In this document: piece after piece, positions 35,210 through 46,797 of the stretch
Layout of the letters: every line of letters starts with the position of its first letter
How positions within the stretch are numbered: position 1 is the first letter of the stretch
Assembly: GCA_026120185.1 (NCBI GenBank)
Contig: JANUWF010001176.1
Coordinates: 4,721,501 to 4,785,500 of the forward strand
Direction of reading: 5' to 3'
Source of the DNA: Voacanga thouarsii
Taxonomy: Eukaryota; Streptophyta; Magnoliopsida; Gentianales; Apocynaceae
DNA length: 64,000 nucleotides
Program-made: the position numbers and the translations under genes
The notes under the pieces: generated by a model
The model's database searches: none
What the model was told of the DNA's origin: nothing
What the model saw: only the letters and a program-made list of their open reading frames with translations

Positions 35210-35797
35210 CTAGAGCCAATTATTCATATATCTAATACCGAATAACTCAACATGCCTATCATGTTTCTTTTGGGATAGTGATTTTGTAAGCGGGTCAGCT
35301 ATATTCTCATTCGTGGGAACTCTCTCTATCTTTACATCATTCTTATCTATGATCTCCCGGATCAGATGATAGCGTCGTAGTACGTGTTTGGATCGTTGGT
35401 GAGACTGTGGCTCTTTTGCTTGGGCAATGGCTCTGTTGTTGTCACAATACAAAGATATTAGACCAGCAACGCTAGGAATGACACCCAGTTCAGTCACGAA
35501 CTTCTTGATACAAGCAGCCTCCTTAGCTGCTTCAAAAGCAGCTATGTACTCAGCTTCTGTCGTAGAGTTGGCAATAGTCTCTTTTTTGGAACGCTTCCAA
35601 CTTATTGCCCCTCCGCACAACGTACACACGTAGCCGAATTGTGATTTGAAATCATCTTTGTTAGATTGAAAACTGGCATCAGTATACCCATTTATTTTCA
35701 AATTACTTTCTCCATATACTAAGAACACATCCTTAGTCCTTCGTAAGTACTTAAGGATGTTTTTTACAGCCGCCCAATAACCCTCACCAGGGTCAAA
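35210..35797 (-). pseudogene. minus-strand copia RNase H
   Basis: A 172-residue open frame reads GYTDASFQSNKDDFKSQFGY, GAISWKRSKKETIANSTTEAEYI (as two adjoining blocks), LYCDNNRAIAQAKEP, RRYHLIREI and NENIADPLTKSLS, ending at the usual position just inside the polypurine tract. This is the Tork/TNT1-type copia C-terminus. The N-terminal part of the domain (35729-35797) is separated from RT by stops. RNase H degrades template RNA in intact relatives. Confidence 0.9.
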
Positions 35798-36640
35798 TTA
35801 GTATCTGCTCATCAAACTGAGAGCACAAGATACATTGGGCCTTGTACATATCATAGAGTACATAATAGATCCAACTGCCGAAACATATGGAATCTTACTC
35901 ATGTGATCCCTTTCAACTTGTATCTTAGAAGACATCGACTTTGAAAGGCTTACACCATGTGGCATGGGTAAGAATTCCTTTTTGGATTGATCCATGCTAA
36001 ACCTCTTTAGTGCTTTATCTATGTATATAGACTGTGAAAGACCTAGCAACCTTTTGGATCTATCTCTATAGATCCTTATTCCAAGAATATAGGCTGCTTC
36101 TCCTAGGTTTTTCATGGAGAATTGTCTGGACAACAAAACTTTAATCATTTGCAAGACAGGTATATCGTTTCCTATTAGCAATATGTCATCTACATAAAGC
36201 AATAAGAAAAATGATTATGCTCCCACTGACCTTCTTGTATACACAAGGCTCATCCATATTTTGAATGAAACTAAACTCTTTGATTATTTCATCAAAACAG
36301 ATGTTCCAACTCCTAGAAGCTTGCTTAAGTCCATAAATGGACCTTCGCAGAATACACACATTTATGCGATCACTGGATGTGAAACCCTCAGGTTGTGTTA
36401 TATACACTTCCTCAATCAGATTTCCATTTAGCAAAGCTGTTTTCACATCCATTTGTCAAATCTCATAATCATAATAAGCAGCAATAGCTAAGAGTATTCT
36501 GATGGATTTTAACATGGCTACTAGCGAGCAGGTTTTGTCATAGTCAATACCTTGTTGTTGAGATAACCTTTCACCACTAGTCGTGCTTTATAGGTAAATA
36601 CATTACCATCCATGTCCATTTTCTTCTTGAAAACCCATTT
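35798..36640 (-). pseudogene. minus-strand copia reverse transcriptase
   Basis: Two overlapping frames cover it: 36452-36186 with M-D-V-K-T-A-L-L-N-G, YITQPEGFTSSD and YGLKQASRSWN, then after a frameshift near 36200 the catalytic LYVDDILLIGND, FSMKNLGEAAYILGI and S-A-V-G-S-I-M-Y. The upstream part to 36640 (K-G-Y-T-Q..., F-S-P-V-A equivalents) is readable but contains stops. The YVDD aspartates are intact. The element is inactive because of the frameshift and stops. Confidence 0.88.
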
Positions 36641-36928
36641 TCACCTAATAGGTTTAACTCCTTTGGGTGGATCAACTAAAGTCCATACTTGGTTGTCGTA
36701 CATGGAATCCATCTCTAACTTCATGGCCTCATGCCATTTACCAAATTCTAAACTGTTCAAAACATCCTTGTAGGTAGTAGGCTCATCTTCATCTATGAGT
36801 AATACGTCATTGTAGTCACTAATGGGAAATCCATATCTCTCAAGTGCCACACATATCCTACTAGACCTACAAGGTTCTTGTGTCGTAGAAGGTTCATCTA
36901 TTCTCTCAATAGATGTGGGATCAGACAG
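36641..36928 (-). pseudogene. minus-strand copia integrase-RT linker and RT start
   Basis: The 69-residue open stretch at 36850-36641 carries RYGFPISDYNDVLLI, EPTTYKDVLNSLEFGKWHEA and NQVWTLVDPPKGVKPI. These are the start of the copia RT region, where the polyprotein joins integrase to RT. A stop follows at a position where copia elements normally continue with a conserved tryptophan. Confidence 0.8.
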
Positions 36929-37865
36929 TTAATCCTTATTTGTTTGATCTTCTTGAATTTCACTAAGTTCAATTTCACTCCCATTGTCCCCTTTGAGCAT
37001 GTGCTCCTTCTCTAAGAAGACGACACGCTTCGAAACAAACACTTTGTTTTCAGAGGGTAGGTAGACGTAATATCCAAAAGATTCTTTTGGATATCCCACA
37101 AACAAATACTTGTCAGACTTACTATTAAGTTTGTCTGACTGTGGCCTTTTGACAAAGGCAGGACAACCCCATACTCGCAAGTGAGATAACTTTGGTTTCT
37201 TACCAAAGAACATCTCAAATGGGGTAGAATTAACCATTTTTGTCGAAACTCTGTTTAGTATATAAACAGAAGTCTCTAGTGTATACCCCCAAAATAATTT
37301 TGGTAGGCCTATAGAAGCCATCATGGTTCGTACCATGTCTAGAAGGGTTCAATTCCTTCTCTCAGATACACCGTTATGTTAAGGTGTATGTGATAGAGTA
37401 CATTGAGATAATATCCTATTATCTCTAAGATAATTGAGATAATATCCTATTATCTCTAAGATAATTCAGAAACTCTTGGCTTAAGTATTCTCCTCCTCGA
37501 TCAGATCTTAGAGTCTTAATACATTTGCCAAGTTGTTTTTCTATTTCATTTTTGAAGTCTTTGAACTTATCAAAGGCCTCAGATTTGTATTTCATTAAAT
37601 ACAAATACCCGTATCGTGAGAAATCGTCGATAAAGGTTATGAAATTGTTATAACCTCCTCGTGCTTGTTTTGACATTGGGCCATATACATAAGAATGTAT
37701 GAGTTCTAACAACTCCTTGACCCATTCTCCTTTTCCTAAAAAAGGAGTTTTAGCCATTTTACCTACTAAATAAGACTCGCAGGTGCCATATGATCCATAA
37801 TCAATTGACCCTAAGTCACCAAACTTGTGTAACTTAGAAACACGATTTTCATTTCCATGGCCCAA
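36929..37865 (-). pseudogene. minus-strand copia integrase, frameshifted by a duplication
   Basis: The upstream frame (37865-37425) has the Cys region CESYLVGKMAKTPFLGKG, the first catalytic site as L-I-H-S-Y-V-Y-G-P (the usual aspartate is tyrosine), F-I-D-D-F-S-R-Y-G-Y and the second site L-R-S-D-R-G-G-E-Y. It runs out in a 2 x 31-bp tandem duplication. The downstream frame (37336-36929) has L-F-W-G-Y-T-L-E-T, FEMFFGKKPKLSHLRVWGC, FVGYPKESFGYYVY and a glutamate-rich tail. Between them lies a TAA stop at a conserved glutamine codon before H-N-G. The duplication accounts for the frame change. The mutated catalytic residue is an independent inactivating change. Confidence 0.88.
37402..37463 (-). 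repeat. perfect 2 x 31-bp tandem duplication in integrase
   Basis: Two identical copies, 37402-37432 and 37433-37463, each starting ATTGAGATAATATCC and ending ATCTCTAAGATA. The unit contains the inverted words GAGATAATA and TATTATCTC, so it can fold as a hairpin. Thirty-one is not a multiple of three and shifts the reading frame by one. Confidence 0.97.
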
Positions 37866-38300
37866 ACGACAATGCTATAAGTAAGAGGTGTTAGAGTTAT
37901 TTATTTTAAGTTTCTTATTGTTTATATTGAGTATTGGATGATCTAAGTCGAGAACATATAAACCATTAACTAGAGTTACTGAACCACAATGAATATCATT
38001 CAAGAAAATAGAACAACATTTATTCTTAAATATCAAATGAAATCTATTTAAGTCTAAATACGTAACTGAGATAGTGTTTTTCATTAAACTTGTACATAAT
38101 AATAGTTTTACAATTCTAGAACTAATCCCGAAGGTAGGCTCAACTCGTATGTCCCCACAGAAACTGTAGCAACTTTGCCCCATTTGTAGTATGTAGGTTC
38201 ATGTCGCCTTTCTCTAGCCTTCTACTGTTCTTTAGTCCTTGCAAGTTATTGCACAAATGAGATCCATATCTGGTATCTAATACCCATATCTCATTTCTAA
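37866..38300 (-). pseudogene. minus-strand copia protease and pre-integrase region
   Basis: Reads W-V-L-D-T-R-Y-G-S-H-L-C (about 38260-38295), the copia protease site with D-T-G changed to D-T-R, then N-N-L-Q-G-L-K. After a frameshift near 38160 it continues as V-T-Y-L-D-L-N, ILNINNKKLKINNSNTSYL at 38183-37875. The join to integrase at 37866 again contains a stop. It cleaved the polyprotein in intact relatives. Confidence 0.78.
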
Positions 38301-39112
38301 AGTTAATATTTATCTCAATCATAAACATACCCAGAGTAGAAGTAGAAGTGATTGCAATCTTCTCCTTCTGCTTCTTGTCCTTAATGGGCTCCAAGTAGGC
38401 CTTGCAGTTGCACCTCCAATGGCCCATCTTACCACAATGATGGCATGGGCCCTTGGTAGCAGCGTCCTTCTTCTTCACACCACCTTTGGGCTTCATGGGA
38501 GCCTTCTTCTTCTTATAAAAAGAAGATTCTACCATTAAAACTGCATTGGAATCCTTCTTCATGGAGGACTCTGCAGTTTTGAGAAGATTGATCAACTCAG
38601 GAATAGTGGACTCAATCTTGTTCATCTGATAGTTAATCATAAATTGTGGGAAACTATTAGGTAAAGACTTTAGAATTAAGTCAACACTTAAGTCATGATC
38701 CATTGAGAACCTAAGAAATCTAGGCTTCTCTATTAAGCCCAACATCTTCAACCCATGAGTGGCCACAAATGAATCCTTTGCCATTTTTCAATGGAATAGT
38801 TGCTTTAAGATCTCTATCTCTCAGTTCTGGCTTGGGTGTCAAACAGCTCTCGAAGATGTAGTATAATCAATTGAGCATCCATATGCTCGTGTTATTTTTA
38901 CAGCTCGTAAGTCATGGATGCCATCATAATACATGATGTTGTATCACTATCCTCTTTGTGCCTTTTGTGGACAGCATGCCTATCAACATGAGCATCTGGA
39001 GCTAGTGGTGGCGGAATAGGAGCATCTAGCAACTTTTTCGATTTGAGAACGATTCTCAAATTTCTATACTAGTTGAGGTAATTTGATTCATTTAACTTAT
39101 TAGTCTCCAAGA
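38301..39112 (-). pseudogene. minus-strand copia gag (broken)
   Basis: The open stretch from 38784 has LKSLPNSFPQFMINYQMNK, a lysine-rich segment and the CCHC knuckle C-H-H-C-G-K-M-G-H-W-R-C-N-C (about 38402-38443). Upstream to about 39112 the frame can be followed with stops (L-N-E-S-N-Y-L, P-I-P-P-P-L-A-P-D, then E-L-stop-K-stop-H-E-H-M near 38890). The gag N-terminal start is not clear. Gag packages the element RNA in particles in intact relatives. Confidence 0.78.
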
Positions 39113-39452
39113 TGCTACGTAGGTTTAGGTTTATGATGCAAGTATCCTTGATGTAAAGATAGAGAGGGTAAGCTACTGTATATGCACATGAAATGTAAAT
39201 AATTAAGGCTTTAATTAAATGCATTTTTACTCCACTATTTTACTCAAACCAATAGCCCCCACTACTTATTCAGAAAAGCTCGTTGGAAGCTCGTTTAAAG
39301 CCTTTTAGGCTACCCCAACTTTTCCTCTAAATTTCATTATGCTTGAGTTTGCCTAATCGGGATAAAGAATTTAGTTAAACCCGACCCATTAATTAGCAAT
39401 TTAATTCTAAAATAATTTAATTTCATAGCTTGAACATTCCTGATGTCAAGTA
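39113..39452 (-). other. 5' leader of minus-strand copia element, part 1
   Basis: AT-rich sequence between the gag start and the nested plus-strand copia element. It ends in AAGTA (39448-39452), duplicated at 48571-48575. The remainder of the leader continues at 48576. No coding sequence is seen. Confidence 0.7.
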
Positions 39453-41222
39453 TGTTGGGAAATATACCCTCATAGACTAGGTTTCTGATGTAAATATCGA
39501 ATGTTTTAATAAAAAAAATTATTTTCAAAAATTATTTGTGACTTTACATTTTATTTGTGCACAATTATATTTGGAAAAGACCCATTGTGTTTAAGTAAGT
39601 GGTCCATACGAATGGAGGTCTTTCATAGTAAGGTAGGGATCACGGGTTACTTAACACATAAACGCTCATTCTTAACCGATTGATGAGAATAGGAATCTCA
39701 TCATATTCAGGTTATTATGTTGTGAATTCTAGATGGGGAATGGCTTACCTTTAGCCAGTGAATAGTCCACTCACTCCATGACATAAGTGTATTTTGAATA
39801 CATAGAACAAGACCTGTAGTAGTGATTTCTTAAAGTACTATATGGTAAGAACCTAGACTACTACCACTACAACATTGGTTAGTACTCTACGACTTGAGTA
39901 TGAGTTGGTGGTTTGACAAAGCTAGAAGCATATACTTTGATATGCTATAGTTGAGGTTCTATCATTGGACCAATATACTTGCATGTTAGGTATATGTGAC
40001 TAGTTAGTTAAGACAGACTTGTACAAGATAGTTTCTATACTATATCGCCCCTTGTGGTTGCCTGAATGATCTAAATATCCAGGGCCCTGGGAAATATAAC
40101 TTAGATGTTTGCTTTAGGGTAGTTCCCTTGGAAAGCTGAAAAAATCTAAAAAGCCGTGATTCATTAGACTAGAAGCCTAAGAATGGTAGATGTTATTTAG
40201 AGAGGTGTTAGTACATTTCTTCCTCTCTAAATGTACGGTGATTTATAGAGGGGTATTTTAGTCATTACACCTGTACGTCAAAGACTTTGCTGATGCAGTA
40301 TTATCTTTAGGGTCAATATTTTCTTATGGTGATATTAGAAAATATTTAAAATAAAAAATACAGCTATTTATATGGCAAGGGTATTTTGGTCATTTTAGTA
40401 GCCAAGACAGTGTGTCTCTTGGTCTCCACTATAAACCGTGAGTCCCAATTAAATACAGGCTAAGGAATTGATCTTAAATTAAATGAAATTTATTTTATTT
40501 AAGTAGCCTGATTTAATTATTGAGCTAGAATAAAATAAAGGTCCATAGAGAAGGAGAATTAATTAATTAGTTTAGTAGGTTAATTAATTATTTAGGGCTT
40601 TGGCCTAATTTGAGTAATTAAAGATTAACCTGTGACTAAACTAATATAGGCTTATTTATTAGACTAGTTTATTTGGGCTGGGAAATTAACTATTTATTGG
40701 GCCATTTATTTAGTTCTAAAGAGAATAATTAATTTAGTCCAAAAGGCTAAACTAAGAGTCCAATAGGCCAGTCCAGTTAAACCTAGGGATTTATTTAAGT
40801 TAAACAGAAGAAATGGAAACAAGGTTGTTGATTAACTACATCTTCTCTACGAAAAACCAGACATCTTTTTCTCTCCCTTTCTAGATAATATTCTTTAGTT
40901 TGTGAGTTGTTCACCAAACAAAAATAGGCAGGCCATATACTAGAAGATCGAGAGTTTAGCGTTCACCTACATGCAAAGACAGAGTAGGAGGCTTACAGGC
41001 ATCGTACCAGAGATTTCTACCAGCGCACCTACCTCGGTTGCACAAATTTCGGTCCAACTAATTCTTTGAACGAGGAAAAGAGGTAAGAAATTTTTAACCT
41101 TGGAGTCTCGCCAGAGCCGAACCGGTGCTGGCCCTATTCGGGAATTCCTCTGTTCTCAGTTTTTCTAGTTTTTTAGTTCTCGCTTCCACTGCATACTCTA
41201 TGTTTTCTTCTTTAAGCCTTCA
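39453..41222 (+). mobile_element. 5' LTR of complete plus-strand copia element
   Basis: A 1770-base LTR starting TGTTGGGAAATATACCC and ending AAGCCTTCA, flanked on the left by the AAGTA target duplication. It pairs with the 3' LTR at 46798-48570; by eye the pair differ at roughly one base in ten. A TATAAA box in CCACTATAAACC lies at 40430-40435 and is kept in the 3' LTR (47772-47777). No gene lies inside. Confidence 0.92.
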
Positions 41223-41224
41223 AT

Positions 41225-41236
41225 TGGTATCAGTGC
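41225..41236 (+). other. primer-binding site, tRNA-iMet
   Basis: TGGTATCAGTGC starts two bases after the 5' LTR end. It matches the copia TGGTATCAGAGC site complementary to initiator tRNA-Met with one change. Confidence 0.88.
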
Positions 41237-42875
41237 ATGAAGGTTTTGTGAAAATATAAGGAGCATGCATCTAGTTGACTAAAATTGGACACGTATGCGT
41301 GATTAAACTGTGATCCTTCACTATTTTTGGTATGGATAGATTCTCTGTTAAACCTCTCGAATTGGGGTATATGAGATTTGTAATTTACTATTTTTCTTAG
41401 CAAATTGTGTAAGCCCAATGTTAATGGGTATAGACGATTGTTGGTTTCGGTTGATTTCAGTATATTTCAGTGTATTTTGGTTGAAATGCGCAAAAGAAAA
41501 TTGTAGAAAAAAAAAACTGCAAGAAAAGATCTGGCAGACCACAACCGGCATCAGCTGGGGTGGCCGAACAGGCACCGGTTTGGGTCTGGGATCCGGTCTG
41601 CACACTAGTAGCCCATGGGTCCTGGTTCTGTGCAGTGGTTGTAGTGGACCACAATGCAGATGGGTGCTTGATCTAGTGCGGCAGGTGTAGTGGACTAAGG
41701 AGAAAATTTTTAATTTTCCTTGTAATTTTTCTTGCATTTTCTTTTGGTTTCGGGCTCCATACCAGGCGAAGTTAATATTTTTGCAATAGTTAATTTTTAT
41801 GGAATATTTTTGCATGAAAAATATTAATAAAGGATTTTAGGTTTAAACAAGACCCTTAATTAATTAATGTGTTTAATTCTATTATCTGGGCACTTAGGTC
41901 TAAAAAATAGAAAAACATGAAAACGTTTACTATTTTCTAGCATGTTATTTGTTTTTAAGTACCTATGTGCATGGTTTCTCAAAGACCAAAGTCTTTAGGA
42001 AAATTTTTGACAAAGAAAATATTTTTCTACAAATTAAATGGTTATTTTAACTTGAACAAAAATTAATCCGTAGATATTTTCTCAAATGATTTAATCCTTG
42101 ACATAGAAAATATATCGGATTTAGATATTTTTGTAAGTTAAAGTAGAAAGCCATTTTGTTTTATTTTGGCACAAGAAAATTTGTTTTGTCAAATAAACTT
42201 GAGACCAAAGTCTCCAGAAAGTTTTAATTGTAAAATTTTTGAAATCATTAAGTTTTTTTTAACTTAAATGAAATTAGTCAATGGGAAAATCTCTCAAAGG
42301 ATATAAACCTTGACCGAGAGATTTTAATACATTTAGATATTTTATTTTTGAGTTAAAGGGAAAAGTTAATGGAAATTTTCGAAAGGACATTTTTAGAAAA
42401 CCATTGTTTTAAAAGACTAAGTGGGAGAGGGGTTCCAACGGCCCCACAGCTTCCACCACGATCCTCATTAGAGATCATGGGTCCCCTCACGTCACCCTGG
42501 GAGTGAACCCGTATAGAATTGGGATACCACAAGGATATAGATCTAATGGAGGGATATAATTAATAACCTGGGACACGTACTTTGATCGGCCAGCCCCTCA
42601 TTGGAGGTCATAGTGTGAGGTATGCCCATAGGAAATGAGAGGAAACGAGCATCCCCACGATGAAGTTATCCTTTAGATCATTACCTAGAAGGGAAATTAA
42701 TTCGTAGTGGCTAACATACTTAGCTTAGGGAACTGTTAATCTTCCCAAGAAGCTATGTCAGTTTTCCTAAGAGCTAAATTAATTATTATCAGTTTTGATA
42801 ATAAGGATAAAGTGCACATATTTGTTTTGTTTTCATAAACTAAACATTTTTTCTTTTATTTTCAATTTTTCAGAA
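41237..42875 (+). other. 5' leader of plus-strand copia element
   Basis: About 1.6 kb of noncoding sequence between primer site and gag. It holds a GC-richer patch with CACCGG and CCGGTC words at 41540-41680, several AAATTTT/AAAGTTTT motifs and a block at 42420-42700 that is less AT-rich. Opposite-strand frames (41348-41815) are not recognisable genes. Confidence 0.7.
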
Positions 42876-43682
42876 ATAGCGGGAGATTCTTTTAGTCCAT
42901 TAACCATTATTCTCCAAGAGAATAAGCTAACGGGACCAAACTATGTGGACTGAAAGATGAACCTAGATATAATACTCACAGTGGAAGAGTATAAGTATGT
43001 CATTTACGAAACTTGCCCTATTATCGGGGAGGGTTCTACTGCTGAGAAGCGTGAGGTTGAGAAGGCATGGAACAAAGCCAACGAAATGGCTCGTTGTTAC
43101 ATGTTGGCCTCCATGTCTAATGTGCTCTAGTCCAAACATGAGCACATGGCCACTGCGTATGATATAACTCAATCATTAGCCACGATGTTCATGGATAAGA
43201 GTCGACTCGCAAGGCAGGAGGCTCTTCGAACTTTCATCAATACTTAGATGGCTGAAGGAGCATCAATCAGAGAGCACATACTCAAGATGATTGCTGCTTT
43301 CGAGAAGGCAGAAATCTTAGGAGTTGTTATTGACCCCGAGAGCTAAGTGGATATGGTTCTCAAATCTCTACCAGGTTCCTTTACTCAATTCAAGTTGAAT
43401 TACAACATGATCAAGTTAAACATGAGTTTAACTAAGTTAATGAAAGAAATCCAGATGGCAGAGAAGGTCATAAAGCCAAAATCGAAGGCTATGATTGCTA
43501 AGGCTTCATCTTTTAGAGCTGGACCCAAGCCCAGAAAGTTCACGAAGAAGAAGGGAAACGCAGTGGCCCGGCCCAAATCCTAGCCCAAAGACAAACCTAA
43601 GGGCAAGTGCTTCCAATGTGGACTGAAGGGACACTGGAAAAAAGAGTGTCCAAATCTTCAAGCCAAGAAAAACCCCACAGGT
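42876..43682 (+). pseudogene. plus-strand copia gag (stops, start codon lost)
   Basis: The protein starts at 42876, where the initiation codon reads ATA instead of ATG (I-A-G-D-S-F-S-P-L). Landmarks are LQENKLTGPNYVDW (the tryptophan codon now TGA), N-L-D-I-I-L-T, MVLKSLPGSFTQFKLNYNM, and the CCHC knuckle C-F-Q-C-G-L-K-G-H-W-K-K-E-C near 43606-43650. The frame is continuous to protease, but at least five in-frame stops break it (about 42951, 43127, 43243, 43344, 43581). No frameshift is evident, so decay here is mainly by point mutation. Confidence 0.88.
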
Positions 43683-44261
43683 AATGTTTTCTATCTAGAG
43701 TCTATATCAATGGTTGGATCAACTTCCACTTGGATTGTTGATTCAGGAGCCACTAATCACATTTGTAACTCATTGCAGGGGTTTAGAAAGATTAGAAAAC
43801 TCAAGAAGGGCGAACATAGACTACATGTGGAAAATAGAGCACAGGTTTGGGCCCTTGCAATGGGAGAGTTGGATCTTGTTTTTTACTGTAATAGAATAGT
43901 AGTTTTGAAAGATATTTTATATGTACTTAGATTTTGACAGAATTTGATTTCAGTTGTGAAACTAATAAATCAAGGATATTCTGTATCTTTCCATTCTGGT
44001 ATTACTATCAGTAGAGATAGAGAAATTTTATGTATTGGGTACATGTATGGAAATCTATTTTTTTCTTAAACCATATTAACAATCAATTAAATAACACTCA
44101 ATCTAAACCTTTAACAAGGAAGAGAAAGACCAATGTTAATGACCCATATTTGGTATCCAATGTTGGGTTATATCAACTCAACCAAGATTCAGAAGTTAAT
44201 CCATGATAGGCTTTTAGGTTCACTGAGATTGGAAAATTAGCCTCAGTATGAATCTTGCCTA
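43683..44261 (+). pseudogene. plus-strand copia protease and pre-integrase region
   Basis: The same frame as gag gives STWIVDSGATNHICNSLQGF (about 43725-43785), with the D-S-G active site intact, then ILYVLRF and a stop at 43935. The pre-integrase zinc region should lie at 44050-44260, but stops there and a frameshift near 44210 make it largely unreadable. Confidence 0.85.
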
Positions 44262-45003
44262 ATGGGAAAGATGACCAAATGGTCATTTACGCCTAAGGCG
44301 AATAGAGCTAAGGAGTTATTAAGTCTTGTTCACACTGATGTGTGTGGTCCCTTGTCTATACCAGTTAGAGAGGGTTTTGAGTACTTTATCACTTTCATGG
44401 ATGATTGTACAAGGTTTAGTTACATTTACCTGATGAGATGCAAGCCTAACTCTTTGAACAAGTTCAAAGAGTTTAAGGCTGAAGTGGAGCGTCAGACAGG
44501 TAAATTGATCAAGACCTTATGATCGAATCGTGGTAGAGAGTACCTCCTGGGTGAATTCAAGGACTACATGGTATATCATGGGATAGTATTCTAGCTCTCT
44601 GCGTTGGGGACACCCCCAACAAAACGGAGTAGCTGAGAGAAGGAACATGACATTAATGGAAATGGTCTAAAGCATGATGTCTCATACTACTTTTCCTATG
44701 TCTTTTTGGGGATATGCCTTGGAAACAGCAACATACATTCTGAATTTAGTCCCTTCCAAGTCAGTACCTAGGACTCCCTATGAGATATGGACTAGGCGTA
44801 AGCCAAGTTTGAATCATCTCAGGATATAAGGTTGTCTAGCTTATGTACTAGTCAAGGGAGACAAGTTGGAACCAAGATCAGAATTATGCTATTTTGTTGG
44901 GTAACCAAAAAGGACAAAGGGTAGTTACTTTTATCATCTTAAAGAGTAAAAAGTACTAGCAAGTACCAATGGTAGATACTTAGAGGATGATCAGAGTACC
45001 TCC
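44262..45003 (+). pseudogene. plus-strand copia integrase (broken)
   Basis: The open piece 44262-44522 has M-G-K-M-T-K-W-S-F, the first catalytic site LVHTDVCGPL, and F-M-D-D-C-T-R-F. At the second site the codon for the expected Arg is TGA and the catalytic aspartate is asparagine (S-N-R-G-R-E-Y). The remainder to about 45000 (P-Q-Q-N-G, W-G-Y-A-L-E-T, T-P-Y-E-I-W equivalents) is recognisable in several frames with many stops. Inactive. Confidence 0.82.
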
Positions 45004-46074
45004 ATGAAAGGTTCTACTAGGTTGGAACTTGAGGAGAAATTATCTTCGGAATCATCTTTTTCTGACCCGATTGTGGAACAAGAAGAGGCACAGCCTCAAG
45101 AGCCTGTACAAATGGAGCCTCGTTGTAGTAAGAAAATATCTAGGGTTCCGGAAAGATGGATTGGAAAAGCTTTTGAGCTAGTCTCCGAACATCAGGAACA
45201 AGAGCCCACTAGATACGAGGAGGCTATTACTGATGCCGATGTAAATCTATGGCATGAAGTAATAAAAGACGAGATTGAGTCTATGTACTTCAATCAGGTT
45301 TAAGTTCTTATAGCTTCACCTGAAGGGATAAAACCTATTGGGTGCAAGTGAGTATACAAGAGAAAGAGGGGAGTAGATGGGAAGGTGGAAACCTTCAAAG
45401 CTAGGCTTGTAGAGAAAGGGTATACTCAGAAAGAGAGAATCGATTATGAGGAAACCTTTTCCCCAGTAGCCATGCTTAAGTCCATCGGTATCCTTCTTGT
45501 CATTGCATATCATTATGACAATGAGATATGGCAAATGGACGTCAAGACGGCGTTTTTAAATGGCCATCTTAGCGAAGATATCTATATGTCCCAATCAAAA
45601 GGCTTTATTGCTGAGGGCTAAGAACATATGTTTTGCAAGCTGAAGAAGTCCATTTATGGACTTAAGCAGGCATTGAGATCATGGAACATTCTTTTTGATG
45701 AGATTATAAAGACTTATGGTTTTATTCAAAACGAAGAAAAACCATGGGTGTACAAGAAACTTAAAGGCATTAATGTGGTTTTTCTTGTCTTGTATATGGA
45801 TGATATTCTACTCATTAGAAATGATATAGGGTCATTGTCATCTACAAAGGTTTGGCTGTCTAGTCAATTCAGTATGAAGGACTTGAAAAAAGCCAGCTAC
45901 ATTCTCAGCATTAGACTTCTTAGAAATAGGAAGCAGAGAATGTTAGGATTATCCCAAGCAGCATACATTGACAAGATGCTGGTCAGGTACAGCATGGACT
46001 CATGCAAGGGAGCTCTAATTCCTTGCAAGCATAAGTTGTCATTTTCTTCAAGTAACCGTCCTAAGTTTCAATAG
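45004..46074 (+). pseudogene. plus-strand copia linker and reverse transcriptase
   Basis: An acidic linker (E-E-A-Q-P-Q-E-P) leads into RRVPERW-like and EAITDADVNLWHEVIKDEI, then stops at 45301 and 45349. RT blocks follow: K-A-R-L-V-E-K-G-Y-T-Q, TFSPVAMLKSIGILL, IWQMDVKTAFLNG, a stop at 45619, KLKKSIYGLKQALRSWN and the catalytic Y-M-D-D-I-L-L. The Y-M-D-D replaces the usual Y-V-D-D of copia elements. FSMKDLKKASYILSI follows. The frame is continuous apart from point stops. Confidence 0.9.
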
Positions 46075-46776
46075 GAAAAGGACAGAATGAGTAGGATTCC
46101 CTACACTTCGGCTGTAGGAAGTCTCATATACGCCATGCTGTGTACTAGGCCAAATATCTGCTTTATCATAGGCGTAGTTAGCAAATATCAGCCAAACCCT
46201 AGGGAGATTCATTGGCAAGCTGTAAAGCATATTCTCAAGTACCTCAAAGGAACGAGAGATTATATGCAGGTTTACAGGGCTGATGACTTAGTTCCTACAG
46301 GATACACAGACTCAGACTTCCAGGAGGATAAGGATGAAAAAAAATCCACTAGTAGATATGTCTTTAGGTTGTCCGAAAGAGCCATTTCTTGGAGGAGTAT
46401 CAAGCAATCTTGCAATGCTGACTCAACTATGGAAGTTGAGTATGTTGCAGCTTCGAAGGCATCCAAGAAAGCAGTCTGGCTTCGAAAGTTCCTTTCAGAC
46501 CTTGGAGTCGTGCCACATATGGATAGGCTGATTGTGATGTATTACGACAATACTGGAGCAGGATCACATTCCAAAGAACCCAGGAACCATAAGAAGGGGA
46601 AGCACATCGAGAGGAAGTACCACCTGATCTGGGATTTCATTCAGAGACGGGAAGTCATGGTGGAACAGATTGCCTTCGAGAATAATCTAGCTGATCTATT
46701 CACCAATCCTTTGGCTAAAAGAGTCTTCAAGAGATACTTAGATGCCATAGGGATGGGGACCTACAGACTTACTTAG
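46075..46776 (+). pseudogene. plus-strand copia RT C-terminus and RNase H
   Basis: After a stop at 46072 a 229-residue open frame runs to the natural end: IPYTSAVGSLIYAMLCTRPN, YLKGTRDYMQVY, GYTDSDFQEDKDEKKSTS, MEVEYVAASKASKKAVWL, MYYDNTGAG, RKYHLIWDFI and NNLADLFTNPLAK. Catalytic TDSD and E-V-E are as expected. A conserved glutamate in the STxEAEY block reads as Met-Glu-Val-Glu. The stop codon lies about 20 bases before the polypurine tract. Confidence 0.9.
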
Positions 46777-46782
46777 TCTTAG

Positions 46783-46797
46783 AGTGCAGTTGGAGAT
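46783..46797 (+). other. polypurine tract of plus-strand copia
   Basis: AGTGCAGTTGGAGAT immediately before the 3' LTR. The tract is a degraded form of the GTGGGAGAT type seen in copia elements. Confidence 0.65.

Noticed and set aside
37402..37463. Direct repeats considered as a CRISPR-like array
   Set aside because: Two abutting copies with no spacers, inside integrase coding sequence of a plant element.
41348..41815. 155-codon minus frame opposite the copia leader
   Set aside because: Opposite to the element's transcription, in a noncoding leader between primer site and gag, with no recognisable domain.
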